Positions 34,701-43,053 of a stretch of DNA of 64,000 nucleotides are shown here, piece after piece (the first letter of the stretch is position 1; every line of letters begins with the position of its first letter). Source of the stretch: Pseudomonas sivasensis (GTDB lineage Bacteria > Pseudomonadota > Gammaproteobacteria > Pseudomonadales > Pseudomonadaceae). Under the pieces are notes generated by a model. That model did no database searches. It saw only the letters and a program-made list of their open reading frames with translations, and had not been told where the DNA came from. Location: assembly GCF_013778505.1 (NCBI RefSeq), contig NZ_JAAOWU010000010.1, positions 124,001 through 188,000 of the forward strand. Reading direction: 5' to 3'. The position numbers were made by a program, and so were the translations under genes.

Positions 34701-36056
34701 TTAACGCGCCGCCGGTGGCTTGCGCAGCAAACTGTAGGCCATGGCGCCCAGTGCCGCCACGCCGAGCAGCAAGACGGCCCAGAGTCCGAGTTTTTTCCAG
34801 TTCGGCCCGTCCTCCACAGCGGCTACGACCACCGGCGACGCGACCGCAACGTCCCCCACAACCTTGGCCTGTCCCAGCGTATTGAGGCGCTCGGCACTGT
34901 AATCGGGGATCAGGGTCGACAGTGGCAGGCTTGCGGCTTTCACCGATGCATTGCCCAACGCCAGGCTGAACGGCGGCTCACCCCGCGCCAGGAACACCAA
35001 CTGGGTAGCGCGCACCGCAAAGCGCAGCGCCGGCGCATCGGCGCCCAAACCGCCACCGCGCTCGTCCACCTGCAACTTGAGTTCGGTCACGACCTGACCC
35101 GGCAACTGCAACTCATCCTGCACTACGTCCTGGCCGTTTTGCGTCAGGCGGTACAGCAAGCCATTGTTCAATGGCTGCCACAGTTGTTTGGCATCGCTGC
35201 GTCCCGCCAATGTCACCGGTGCCAGCGTGTTGGGCTGCTTCAACTCAATGCGCAAACGCTCGACACTCAGCCCAGTCGGCAACTGCCAGCTGTACTCCCC
35301 AGCCTTGAGTCGCGTTCCCGCCAATGGCTGCGACCACACCAACGGCATTGGCAGACTGCTGCGCGTAGCACTCACCAGCTTGGCCGAGGTCAGCAGCGGC
35401 GCCGCCTGCCCCTTCCATACCAGACGCAGGTAGCGCGCAGAGCGTCCTGGCAGGCTGACGTCATGCTGTTCGACCCGTTCGTCGGCGAACGACAAGCGTG
35501 CCACCTGCCCCTCGCCCCAAGGCTCCCAACGCTGCAAGTCATCACTGGCTTCAATGCTGAAACGCTGGAAGCCCTCTTGCTCACGGCTCCAGTCCAGGCT
35601 CAGTTGCTGCAACGGTGCCTTGATCGCGCTGGCGTCCAGCACCCAGCCGCGCAACACCTGCATACCGGGCTTGGCGGCAGAAGACGGTTTGATTTCCACC
35701 AGGGTGCCTTCGGTGGTGGTTTTCATCACCACACCGGGCAGGCTTTCCTGAGTGTCGGCGGCGTATAGCGGGAACCACTTCACATCAGCGACGTTGCGAC
35801 TTTCGGTGCGCTGGGAAGATTGTCGCGACAGCGCATAGGCCTGGGGCTCACCGGCGGCGTTAAACACGCGAACGTCACCGAGGTCCGCCTGGCGCGCGTT
35901 GAGTTGCACAGCCAACGGCAATTCAAGGCGATACCAGGGGCCATTGCCGCTCACACTCAGCGGCACATGGTGGGTGAAATCAGCCGGGGCTTCCTGGGCC
36001 GACGCCGCCAGCGCCGCACACATGCCCACCATGGCCACGCTCAACTTACCGATCAA
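34701..36056 (-). CDS. DUF3999 family protein
   Basis: This is a predicted exported protein of unknown function, 451 residues, matching the DUF3999 family in its opening and beta-rich body (LPLAVQLNARQADLGDVRVFNAAGEPQAYAL). The start is a TTG at 36056 with a perfect AAGGAG 7 bp upstream. A signal peptide (MIGKLSVAMVGMCAALAASAQ) and one membrane helix near the C-terminus (LGLWAVLLLGVAALGAMAYSLL) imply a mostly periplasmic protein anchored in the inner membrane. It overlaps the large DUF2339 gene by 4 bp (TTGA), so the two products probably work together. Confidence 0.88.
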   Translation of the reverse strand: MIGKLSVAMVGMCAALAASAQEAPADFTHHVPLSVSGNGPWYRLELPLAVQLNARQADLGDVRVFNAAGEPQAYALSRQSSQRTESRNVADVKWFPLYAADTQESLPGVVMKTTTEGTLVEIKPSSAAKPGMQVLRGWVLDASAIKAPLQQLSLDWSREQEGFQRFSIEASDDLQRWEPWGEGQVARLSFADERVEQHDVSLPGRSARYLRLVWKGQAAPLLTSAKLVSATRSSLPMPLVWSQPLAGTRLKAGEYSWQLPTGLSVERLRIELKQPNTLAPVTLAGRSDAKQLWQPLNNGLLYRLTQNGQDVVQDELQLPGQVVTELKLQVDERGGGLGADAPALRFAVRATQLVFLARGEPPFSLALGNASVKAASLPLSTLIPDYSAERLNTLGQAKVVGDVAVASPVVVAAVEDGPNWKKLGLWAVLLLGVAALGAMAYSLLRKPPAAR

Positions 36057-39000
36057 GAGGATGCTCCTTCAGTTTCCATCACAGGTTCGGCCCGCTTAGG
36101 TGGCAGCGGTGCGAAATAACCCACCACCAGCAACAGCCCGCCCACGCCGATAAACGACACGATCCGCGCCAGGCCGCCACGGTTACTCAGTTCGACAAAG
36201 AACAGTTTGGCCACCACCACCGCAATCAACGCAGCGCCGATCAACCACACTTCGCGACGATGGCGCAGGTGGCCGCCGATCATCAGGCCGAGGGCGATCA
36301 GAGTCCACACAATCGACAGGCCGGCTTGCACCAGCATCGACTCCAGCAACGCATCCAGATGGAACGGCACGCCGCCCCAGTGGTGCGCGGTGCGCATGAC
36401 CAGTGCCGTGAAGAACGCAAACAGCGAGAGACCCGCGATCCCTTGTGCGGCCAATTCGGCACGCGGCCCGCGTTGTGGCGCCACGCTTCGGGACCACAGG
36501 TAAACACCCAGCAGCGCGAAGAGCAGGCCCAGTTCCAGAGGGTTGAGCAGAGGCACGTAAGGCAACGGATTGGCGGTGCCATCGCTGAAGGTATTCGCCA
36601 GCCAGAACCAGCCGAGCATCAGCACAGCCAATGGCAGCGCGGCCAGGACTCGGTACTCCCTTGGGTACGCCGACACTGGCCACGGCCAGGTGCGCGGTGC
36701 GGCGGCCAGCACCAGGTACAGGCTTGGCAGGATGGCCCAGCCCAACCAGCGCCAGGCGTTGTATTCAGCCGACAGGCGCAACAGTCCATAGCGCAATTCC
36801 AGTGCCAGCACGCCGATCAGCATCCAGCAACCGAGGACATGGGCAATACTCAGCATCCTGGCCGGAACCACCGGCGCCAAGCGGCGCAGCGAGATGAAAT
36901 GCACCACAAACACCGCCAACCAGGCCAGCCAGCCGTACTGCGCCGCCGGGTGATAGTAGCTGTGGGCAGATACCAGCAACGCCACGCCCGCCGCCGGCAT
37001 CAGCAAGGTGCACAGCACACCCAGCGATGCCCAGCGCAGTCGCGCCGCAAGCAGCGCCCAGATCGCCACGCTCACTGCGGCAAGCCCCAGCAGGAAAGAA
37101 CCAAGCAACGCTTGCGGAACAAAGCGCAACACTTCGCCACCCAGCGCCAATGTCCACCACGCCGCACCCCACACCAGCAAAAGGTCAGACAAGCGTTGCA
37201 GCTTCAGCACCGCAAACACCGGCGCATGGGGCTCACGTTGCAAGCGCCAGGCGCCGATCAAGGCGGCCAGGCCCAACACCATCGGCGTCCAGAAACCACT
37301 GTGCGCCAGCGGACGCAGGCCTTCGCCGGTCAACGGCCCGAGCAATTGCGGCACCGCCAGCAGGAACGAGCCACCGCCGACCAGTTGCAGCAGCAACCCA
37401 AATACAAAACTGACGCGTTGTTGCAGGTACAAGCTCAGCCAGATGATCAACAACCCACTGGCAGCCCATACGCCGCTGGCGCTTTCCCATGGCAGCACAA
37501 ACAGCACCGCCAGATTGATCAACACCAGACCGGCGAGCAGCACCACCGACAACCCACGTAACAGCCGCACATCGCTGCGCACCATGTCGTCGCGTGCCGC
37601 CAGCAGCATGCCGCCAATCAAGGCCAGGCCGATCAGTGAGGCCGTGAGCAAACCACTCCATCCCGCATTGAATACCGCCGCGCCCTCCCCGCCCTGCAAG
37701 CGCACCAGGAATAACGCGCCACCCAGCAATTGCACCGCGAACGCAGTGAACAGGAAAGTGCGCGAGCCAATGCGCAGGCCGATAAACAGGGTCGCCAGAC
37801 CGGCGATGGCCCAACTGATGGCGGTACCTTGGGTCAGCAACAGCAAGGGCGCCAGCAGGTACAAAAAGCTCAAGCCCAGAGACGCCAGGACCGGCAGCCC
37901 TTTGCGCTCCCACTCTGCCGCGTGCTCCGCCGATGCCTTGCGCAACTGATCGAAGCTGAACAGCAACGCGGCGCCGAGCAACAACGCACCCAGCGGCGCA
38001 CCGTCGAGCAGGCTGTGTTCGCCAATGCGCAGTTCGCTGAGGAAGGCCAGCGCTGAGCCCAATTGCAGCAACAAGCCGAACGCACGCGCCAACGGTCGCT
38101 CCTGGCGCAAACCGAGCCAGAAGATCCCGGCGCCTTCCACCGCCCACGCCGCAGCCGTCCAACGTGCATCAAGGCCCAGAGGAATCGCCAGGCTGGCAAA
38201 GATCGCGCCCAGGGCCAGGCACGTTTCCGCCAGCAGCAACGCGCGTCCGCCACTGAGTAACCGCGCCAGGCCCATGTAGATAATGCCCAGGCCCAACGCA
38301 CTGAACGCCGCGGCGAATTCCAGATGCTGTACCAATGCGAACTGCAAGCCAAAGCCCACCAGCGGCGGGCCGAACAGCATGCCGCCGTCAACGTAATCAC
38401 CCTTGGCAGCCGACCAGCGCAACAACGCATCACGGCCTTCGGGCGCGTCGCCCAGCTCCAGCAATTTGCGTCGGGCGAACAACAGGCCGATGGCCAGATA
38501 CATTAGGAAGAACAGGATCAGGAATGGCTCGGTGCTCCACAGCAATTCCGGCGTGTAGGAACGCATTCCCCAGGCGAAGCCGATGCCGAAGGTACCGACG
38601 AACCCGATCAGGTTGAGCAAGCGCCAGGCCTTGAACCAGGCGATGGCGAGAATACCGGCGTTGAGCAGGGCAAAATAACTGAACAGCGCAACATGGTTAC
38701 CGGCACCGGTGGACGTAAGGATCGGTGCCGCAAAACCGCCGAGTGCTGCCGCGCAGGCCAGGCCCAATGCGTCCTGGGTGACCGCCAGGATCGCCGAGAA
38801 CACCGTGACCGCAACCAGCAGGCCCAGCGCCGCGCTCGGGTCGATCAACGGATGCAGGCGCATCGCGGCAAACACCGTCAGGTACAGCACCGCAATCCCG
38901 GTGCCTTGCAGCATCAAGCCGTAGTTGCTGTTGCGCAGTCTCAGCCACCAGCCCAGGCCCAGCAGGCCGACGGCGGCAGCAGCCACACCGGCGTAACGCA

Positions 39001-39568
39001 ACTCGATCGGCACCACCATGCCTTCGGTGGCATAACGCAGCAGGAACGCCAGGCCGAGAAACAACAGCACCACGCCGACGCGCAGGACGGTGTTGCCACC
39101 AAACAGCCAATTGCGTGCACCAGCGAGGGCACGTTCGAACAGGTTGGGGCCACGGGGGATAGCAGGTTCTTCAGGAGGGCGCGGAGCCGGAGCAGGCTTC
39201 CAGGCGTCTTCGGGCAATGCAGGGCTTGGTTCGGCGATCATGGCGACGGGCGCCAATTCGGCCCGCAGCTCCCAAACCAGTTCGGGGGCCTTGGTGATGG
39301 GTGTCGGTTCAGGGATGGAGGGTTCGACCACCGCGGGGCTGGCCGGCGCGGGCACTTCCAATTGCCGCAGTCGCTCACCGAGGGCGATCACCGACTTCTG
39401 CGAGGTTTCCAACTGACGCGCCTGCTGTCGCACCTGGGCCGCAAGCTTCGACAGGCCAATCGCTTGGCCAATGCCCAACCCCAGCAGTGCGCCGATGCCT
39501 GCGTCATAGAACGACTCATCGAGCGTCCAGCCGACAACCAGGCCAATCAGCATGAAAATCCATTGCAT
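36053..39568 (-). CDS. Large multi-span membrane protein, DUF2339 family
   Basis: This is an inner-membrane protein of 1171 residues. A short N-terminal membrane segment and coiled coil (about residues 45-75) are followed by a Pro-rich linker (about 75-130). The rest to the C-terminus is almost entirely hydrophobic, with some thirty membrane helices. This layout is the DUF2339 pattern, whose function is unknown. It is translationally coupled to the DUF3999 gene, and the two occur together in pseudomonads. A transport, cell-envelope or sensing role is possible but not shown by any motif. Confidence 0.9.
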   Translation of the reverse strand: MQWIFMLIGLVVGWTLDESFYDAGIGALLGLGIGQAIGLSKLAAQVRQQARQLETSQKSVIALGERLRQLEVPAPASPAVVEPSIPEPTPITKAPELVWELRAELAPVAMIAEPSPALPEDAWKPAPAPRPPEEPAIPRGPNLFERALAGARNWLFGGNTVLRVGVVLLFLGLAFLLRYATEGMVVPIELRYAGVAAAAVGLLGLGWWLRLRNSNYGLMLQGTGIAVLYLTVFAAMRLHPLIDPSAALGLLVAVTVFSAILAVTQDALGLACAAALGGFAAPILTSTGAGNHVALFSYFALLNAGILAIAWFKAWRLLNLIGFVGTFGIGFAWGMRSYTPELLWSTEPFLILFFLMYLAIGLLFARRKLLELGDAPEGRDALLRWSAAKGDYVDGGMLFGPPLVGFGLQFALVQHLEFAAAFSALGLGIIYMGLARLLSGGRALLLAETCLALGAIFASLAIPLGLDARWTAAAWAVEGAGIFWLGLRQERPLARAFGLLLQLGSALAFLSELRIGEHSLLDGAPLGALLLGAALLFSFDQLRKASAEHAAEWERKGLPVLASLGLSFLYLLAPLLLLTQGTAISWAIAGLATLFIGLRIGSRTFLFTAFAVQLLGGALFLVRLQGGEGAAVFNAGWSGLLTASLIGLALIGGMLLAARDDMVRSDVRLLRGLSVVLLAGLVLINLAVLFVLPWESASGVWAASGLLIIWLSLYLQQRVSFVFGLLLQLVGGGSFLLAVPQLLGPLTGEGLRPLAHSGFWTPMVLGLAALIGAWRLQREPHAPVFAVLKLQRLSDLLLVWGAAWWTLALGGEVLRFVPQALLGSFLLGLAAVSVAIWALLAARLRWASLGVLCTLLMPAAGVALLVSAHSYYHPAAQYGWLAWLAVFVVHFISLRRLAPVVPARMLSIAHVLGCWMLIGVLALELRYGLLRLSAEYNAWRWLGWAILPSLYLVLAAAPRTWPWPVSAYPREYRVLAALPLAVLMLGWFWLANTFSDGTANPLPYVPLLNPLELGLLFALLGVYLWSRSVAPQRGPRAELAAQGIAGLSLFAFFTALVMRTAHHWGGVPFHLDALLESMLVQAGLSIVWTLIALGLMIGGHLRHRREVWLIGAALIAVVVAKLFFVELSNRGGLARIVSFIGVGGLLLVVGYFAPLPPKRAEPVMETEGASS

Positions 39569-39619
39569 GGTCGATATTCCCTAAGCAAACCGGCGCTCAG
39601 TATATCGACGCGCAACCAA

Positions 39620-39709
39620 TGTGGGAGGGGGCTTGCCCCCGATAGCGGCGTGTCAGTCGACATATTCGTCAACTGACCATCCACTATCGGGAGCAAGCCC
39701 CCTCCCATA
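39620..39709. repeat. REPIN, GTGGGAGGGGGCTTG class
   Basis: A symmetric inverted pair of 90 bp starts TGTGGGAGGGGGCTTGCC and ends CCCCTCCCATA. It lies between glgP and the DUF2339 gene, starting about 16 bp after the glgP stop codon in the direction of transcription. Confidence 0.92.
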
Positions 39710-39725
39710 TTTGGATCCAAGGTGC

Positions 39726-42176
39726 TTAGTCGAGCGCTTTCCAGATCTCCGTGGCGTACTCGCGGATCGTCCGGTCCGACGAGAACCAGCCCATGCGCGC
39801 GGTATTGAGCACCGCCGAACGCCACCATGCCTTGGAGTCATGCCAATGCGCTTCGACCCGCGCCTGGGCATCCCAGTAGGAGTCGAAATCGGCACACACC
39901 AGGAAGCGGTCGTAGTCGATCAACCCGTCGATCAAGCCCACATAGCGGCCCGGATCATCCGGCGAGAACACCCCGCCACGGATCGCTTGCAGCACATCGT
40001 TGAGGCGATGGGACGCAGCAATATCAGGCCCGGCGTTGAACTCGCCAGCGTGTTTTCGGGCTTCCACCTGCTGTGCACTGAGGCCGAAGATAAACATGTG
40101 ATCGGCGCCCACGCGCTCGTGCATCTCCACGTTGGCGCCGTCCATGGTTCCGATGGTCAGCGCGCCGTTGAGGCCGAACTTCATGTTGCTGGTGCCCGAC
40201 GCTTCAAAGCCGGCCGTGGATATCTGCTCCGACAAGTCCGCCGCCGGGATGATGCTTTCTGCCAGGCTGACGTTGTAGTTGGGCAGGAAGACCACTTTGA
40301 GCAACCCGCGCACAGTCGGATCGTTGTTGACGGTGCGGGCGATGTCGTTGGTCAACTTGATGATCAACTTGGCCTGGTGATAACTGGCCGCCGCCTTGCC
40401 GGAGAAGATCTTCACCCTCGGCACCCAGTCGGTGCCCGGCTCGGCACGGATCGCCTGGTAAAGCGCCACGGTGTGCAGCAGGTTGAGCAGTTGGCGCTTG
40501 TACTCGTGGATACGTTTGACCTGCACGTCGAACATCGCCGCCGGGTTCACCGAAATGCCCAGGCGCTCGTGGATGATCTCGGCCAGTGCACGCTTACTGT
40601 GCAGGCGCTGGTCGGCGAAGGCTTTGCGGAAGGTCTGTTTCTCGGCGAAGGTTTCCAATTCGCCCAAGCGGGTTTCCATGGTGTCGAGAATGTCCGGACC
40701 CAGGGCTTCCACCAGCATCTCGGTGAGCTTGGGGTTGGCCTGGTACAGCCAGCGGCGGAAGGTAATGCCGTTGGTTTTGTTGTTGATGCGGTCTGGGTAG
40801 AGCTTGTGCAGTTCGGAGAACACCGTGCTGCGCATCAGTTGGGTGTGCAAGCCCGACACGCCATTGACGCTGTGGGAGCCGAGGAACGCCAGGTTACCCA
40901 TGCGCACGCGGCGACCATTGTCTTCTTCGATCAGCGACACAGCGCGCAGCACGTCAAAATCGTGGATACCTTTGGCGCGCAGCGAGTCGATGTGCTGGGC
41001 ATTGATCAAGTAGATGATCTGCATGTGCCGAGGCAACATGCGTTCCATCAGGCCTACCGGCCAGGTTTCCAACGCCTCGGGCAGCAAGGTGTGGTTGGTG
41101 TAGGACAAGGTTTCGACCGTGACCTGCCAAGCGGCGTCCCAAGCGATGTCGTGCAAATCCACCAGTTGGCGCATCAACTCGGCCACGGCGATGGACGGGT
41201 GGGTGTCGTTGAGCTGGATCGCCGCGTGTTCGCCCAGGCTCAATACCGAGCCATGCATGTTTTTGTGGCGGCGCAGCAGGTCTTGCAGAGAGGCGGAGAC
41301 GAAGAAGTATTCCTGACGCAGGCGCAGCTCCTGCCCTGCTTCGGTGCTATCCGCCGGGTAAAGCACCCGGGAGATGCTTTCAGCGCGGGCCACTTCGGCA
41401 ACGGCGCCCAAGTGGTCACCGGCGTTGAAGCGCTCCAGGTGCAAGTCCTCCACCGCCCGTGCACGCCACAGGCGCAGGGTGTTGACGCTTGCACCGCGCC
41501 AACCGACCACCGGCGTGTCATAGGCCACGGCGCGCACGGTCTCGCCGGGCGTCCACACTTGGATCAGCTTGCCGGCGGCGTCCGGCAGGGTTTCCACGCT
41601 GCCGCCAAAGCCGATCGGGTAGATCACTTCAGCGCGCTCGAACTCCCACGGGTTGCCGAAATCCAGCCAGCGTTCGGTCTGCTCCTGTTGCCAGCCATCG
41701 ACAATCGCCTGGCGGAACAGGCCATGTTCATAACGGATGCCATAACCGTGACCGGCAATGCCCAAGGTTGACATGCTTTCCATGAAGCATGCGGCCAGGC
41801 GGCCCAGGCCACCGTTGCCGAGCGCCGCGTCAGGCTCCAGCAGGCGGATACGCTCAAGGTCGACGCCAAGTTCGCTGAGCGCTTCGCGGGCAATCTCCAA
41901 CACACCAAGGTTACTCAGACTGTCGTAGAGCAAACGGCCGATGAGGAATTCGAGGGACAGGTAATACACACGTTTCTGGCCCTTGCGGTAAATACGCCGC
42001 GTGTGGTCCATCCAGTGATCGACCATCTGGTCGCGTGCGGCCAGAGCAATGGCTTCGAACCAGTCGTGGTCGAAGGCGTGATCCGGGTCCTTGCCCACCG
42101 CGTAGGTGAGTTTGGTCAAGACGGCATCGCGAAATGCGGCTACCTCTGCTTCTCGTGCAAGTGGTTCCTGAGACAT
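39726..42176 (-). CDS. glgP: Glycogen/starch phosphorylase
   Basis: This PLP-dependent enzyme releases glucose 1-phosphate from alpha-1,4-glucans. It has 816 residues from the ATG at 42176, preceded by GAGG; the codon before it is a TTG. The PLP-lysine region is present (EASGTSNMKFGLNGALTIGTMDGANVE region), as are YYLSLEFLIGR and the substrate-gate region DAALGNGGLGRLAACF near the N-terminus. No other glycogen gene adjoins it, so it acts with glycogen genes elsewhere. 239 bp separate it from the divergent cysteine-cluster gene. Confidence 0.97.
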   Translation of the reverse strand: MSQEPLAREAEVAAFRDAVLTKLTYAVGKDPDHAFDHDWFEAIALAARDQMVDHWMDHTRRIYRKGQKRVYYLSLEFLIGRLLYDSLSNLGVLEIAREALSELGVDLERIRLLEPDAALGNGGLGRLAACFMESMSTLGIAGHGYGIRYEHGLFRQAIVDGWQQEQTERWLDFGNPWEFERAEVIYPIGFGGSVETLPDAAGKLIQVWTPGETVRAVAYDTPVVGWRGASVNTLRLWRARAVEDLHLERFNAGDHLGAVAEVARAESISRVLYPADSTEAGQELRLRQEYFFVSASLQDLLRRHKNMHGSVLSLGEHAAIQLNDTHPSIAVAELMRQLVDLHDIAWDAAWQVTVETLSYTNHTLLPEALETWPVGLMERMLPRHMQIIYLINAQHIDSLRAKGIHDFDVLRAVSLIEEDNGRRVRMGNLAFLGSHSVNGVSGLHTQLMRSTVFSELHKLYPDRINNKTNGITFRRWLYQANPKLTEMLVEALGPDILDTMETRLGELETFAEKQTFRKAFADQRLHSKRALAEIIHERLGISVNPAAMFDVQVKRIHEYKRQLLNLLHTVALYQAIRAEPGTDWVPRVKIFSGKAAASYHQAKLIIKLTNDIARTVNNDPTVRGLLKVVFLPNYNVSLAESIIPAADLSEQISTAGFEASGTSNMKFGLNGALTIGTMDGANVEMHERVGADHMFIFGLSAQQVEARKHAGEFNAGPDIAASHRLNDVLQAIRGGVFSPDDPGRYVGLIDGLIDYDRFLVCADFDSYWDAQARVEAHWHDSKAWWRSAVLNTARMGWFSSDRTIREYATEIWKALD

Positions 42177-42415
42177 CAATTGCGACCTCGGGCGAGATAG
42201 AAGGAGTTGCTAGAGCCTAGACGGTCTGACAGACGGTAGACGCTCTCGTTCGGCAGTTTTTTAACGCATTTACCTTTAGCAGGTTTTGATGCATTGGCCG
42301 TGCCTGCTTTCGCCCATCGCACCGTTCGGGATGAAATACGCAAAATATTGTTCAAAAAACCACCAATCCCGGTATGATCCCGCGCCCGGATACAGCCTCA
42401 CCTTTTGGAACCTTG
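42177..42415. other. Divergent intergenic region glgP/ykgJ-like gene
   Basis: This 239-bp region must hold promoters for two divergent genes. It becomes AT-rich around 42250-42290 (TTTTTTAACGCATTTACC) and around 42340-42365. I could not assign a convincing promoter pair and see no further gene or repeat. Confidence 0.4.
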
Positions 42416-42850
42416 ATGAAGCCTCAACTGATCGCCGCCGCGGAACTCGACCGTCTTGAGACCTGGCAGAAATATTCCGCCCACATGTGCGGTGGCTGCG
42501 TGTCCAGCTGCTGCACGCTGCCGGTCGAAGTGAAGATCAAGGACCTGATCCGCATTGGCATCGTCGATGAGTTCGAACGCGGCGATCCGCCGAAGAACAT
42601 CGCCAAGCGGTTGCAGAAGGAAGGCATCGTCGAGCGCTACAACAACAAATCCGAGATTTTTACGCTGCAGCGCATGAGCAACAACGATTGCCTGTACCTG
42701 GATCGTAAGACGCGCTTCTGCACTATTTATGACAAGCGCCCGGATACCTGCCGCAATCACCCGAAGATCGGACCGCGGCCGGGGTATTGCGCGTACAAGC
42801 CGAAGGAAGTGGTGCGCGAGACCAATTTCAAGACCCTCGACAAGTTCTGA
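42416..42850 (+). CDS. YkgJ-type cysteine cluster protein
   Basis: This cytoplasmic protein of 144 residues belongs to the YkgJ/CxxCxxCC family, thought to bind Zn or an Fe-S cluster. The cysteines are in the expected arrangement: CGGCVSSCC near the N-terminus, then C in NDCLYLD, C in FCTIYDKRPDTC, and a late C in PGYCAY. The ATG at 42416 with GGAA upstream is preferred to a longer frame whose extra residues look unlike the family. Precise role unknown. Confidence 0.9.
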   Translation: MKPQLIAAAELDRLETWQKYSAHMCGGCVSSCCTLPVEVKIKDLIRIGIVDEFERGDPPKNIAKRLQKEGIVERYNNKSEIFTLQRMSNNDCLYLDRKTRFCTIYDKRPDTCRNHPKIGPRPGYCAYKPKEVVRETNFKTLDKF

Positions 42851-42880
42851 TCCGGGTTTTGCAGGGGGCTCAAGGGCTCT

Positions 42881-42962
42881 ATTGGGGGCAAGCCCCCTCC
42901 CACACTGACCGCATTCCAGATGGCTGTACTCGGTCAAATGTGGGAGGGGGCTTGCCCCCGAT
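42881..42962. repeat. REP pair in reversed topology
   Basis: ATTGGGGGCAAGCCCCC...CCCACA comes first, a spacer of about 34 bp follows, then TGTGGGAGGGGGCTTGCC...CGAT. The arms face inward, opposite to a normal REPIN. It lies between the convergent cysteine-cluster and typA genes, next to a terminator. Confidence 0.88.
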
Positions 42963-42999
42963 GAGGCCGGTACAGCCACCACAAAACCAGCAGGCATAA

Positions 43000-43035
43000 A
43001 AAAACGCCCCCGGCCTTTCGACCGGGGGCGTTTTT
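43000..43035. terminator. Bidirectional terminator (ykgJ-like gene/typA)
   Basis: CGCCCCCGG pairs with CCGGGGGCG around an 8-base loop, flanked by an A-run on the left and a T-run on the right. It can stop typA on the minus strand and the cysteine-cluster gene on the plus strand. Confidence 0.92.
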
Positions 43036-43053
43036 CATTCAGCCTGAGTTAAC

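Noticed and set aside
36260..37561. Long plus-strand open frame inside the DUF2339 gene
   Set aside because: Gln/Arg/His-rich composition is typical of antisense to a hydrophobic membrane protein. There is no ribosome site or domain.
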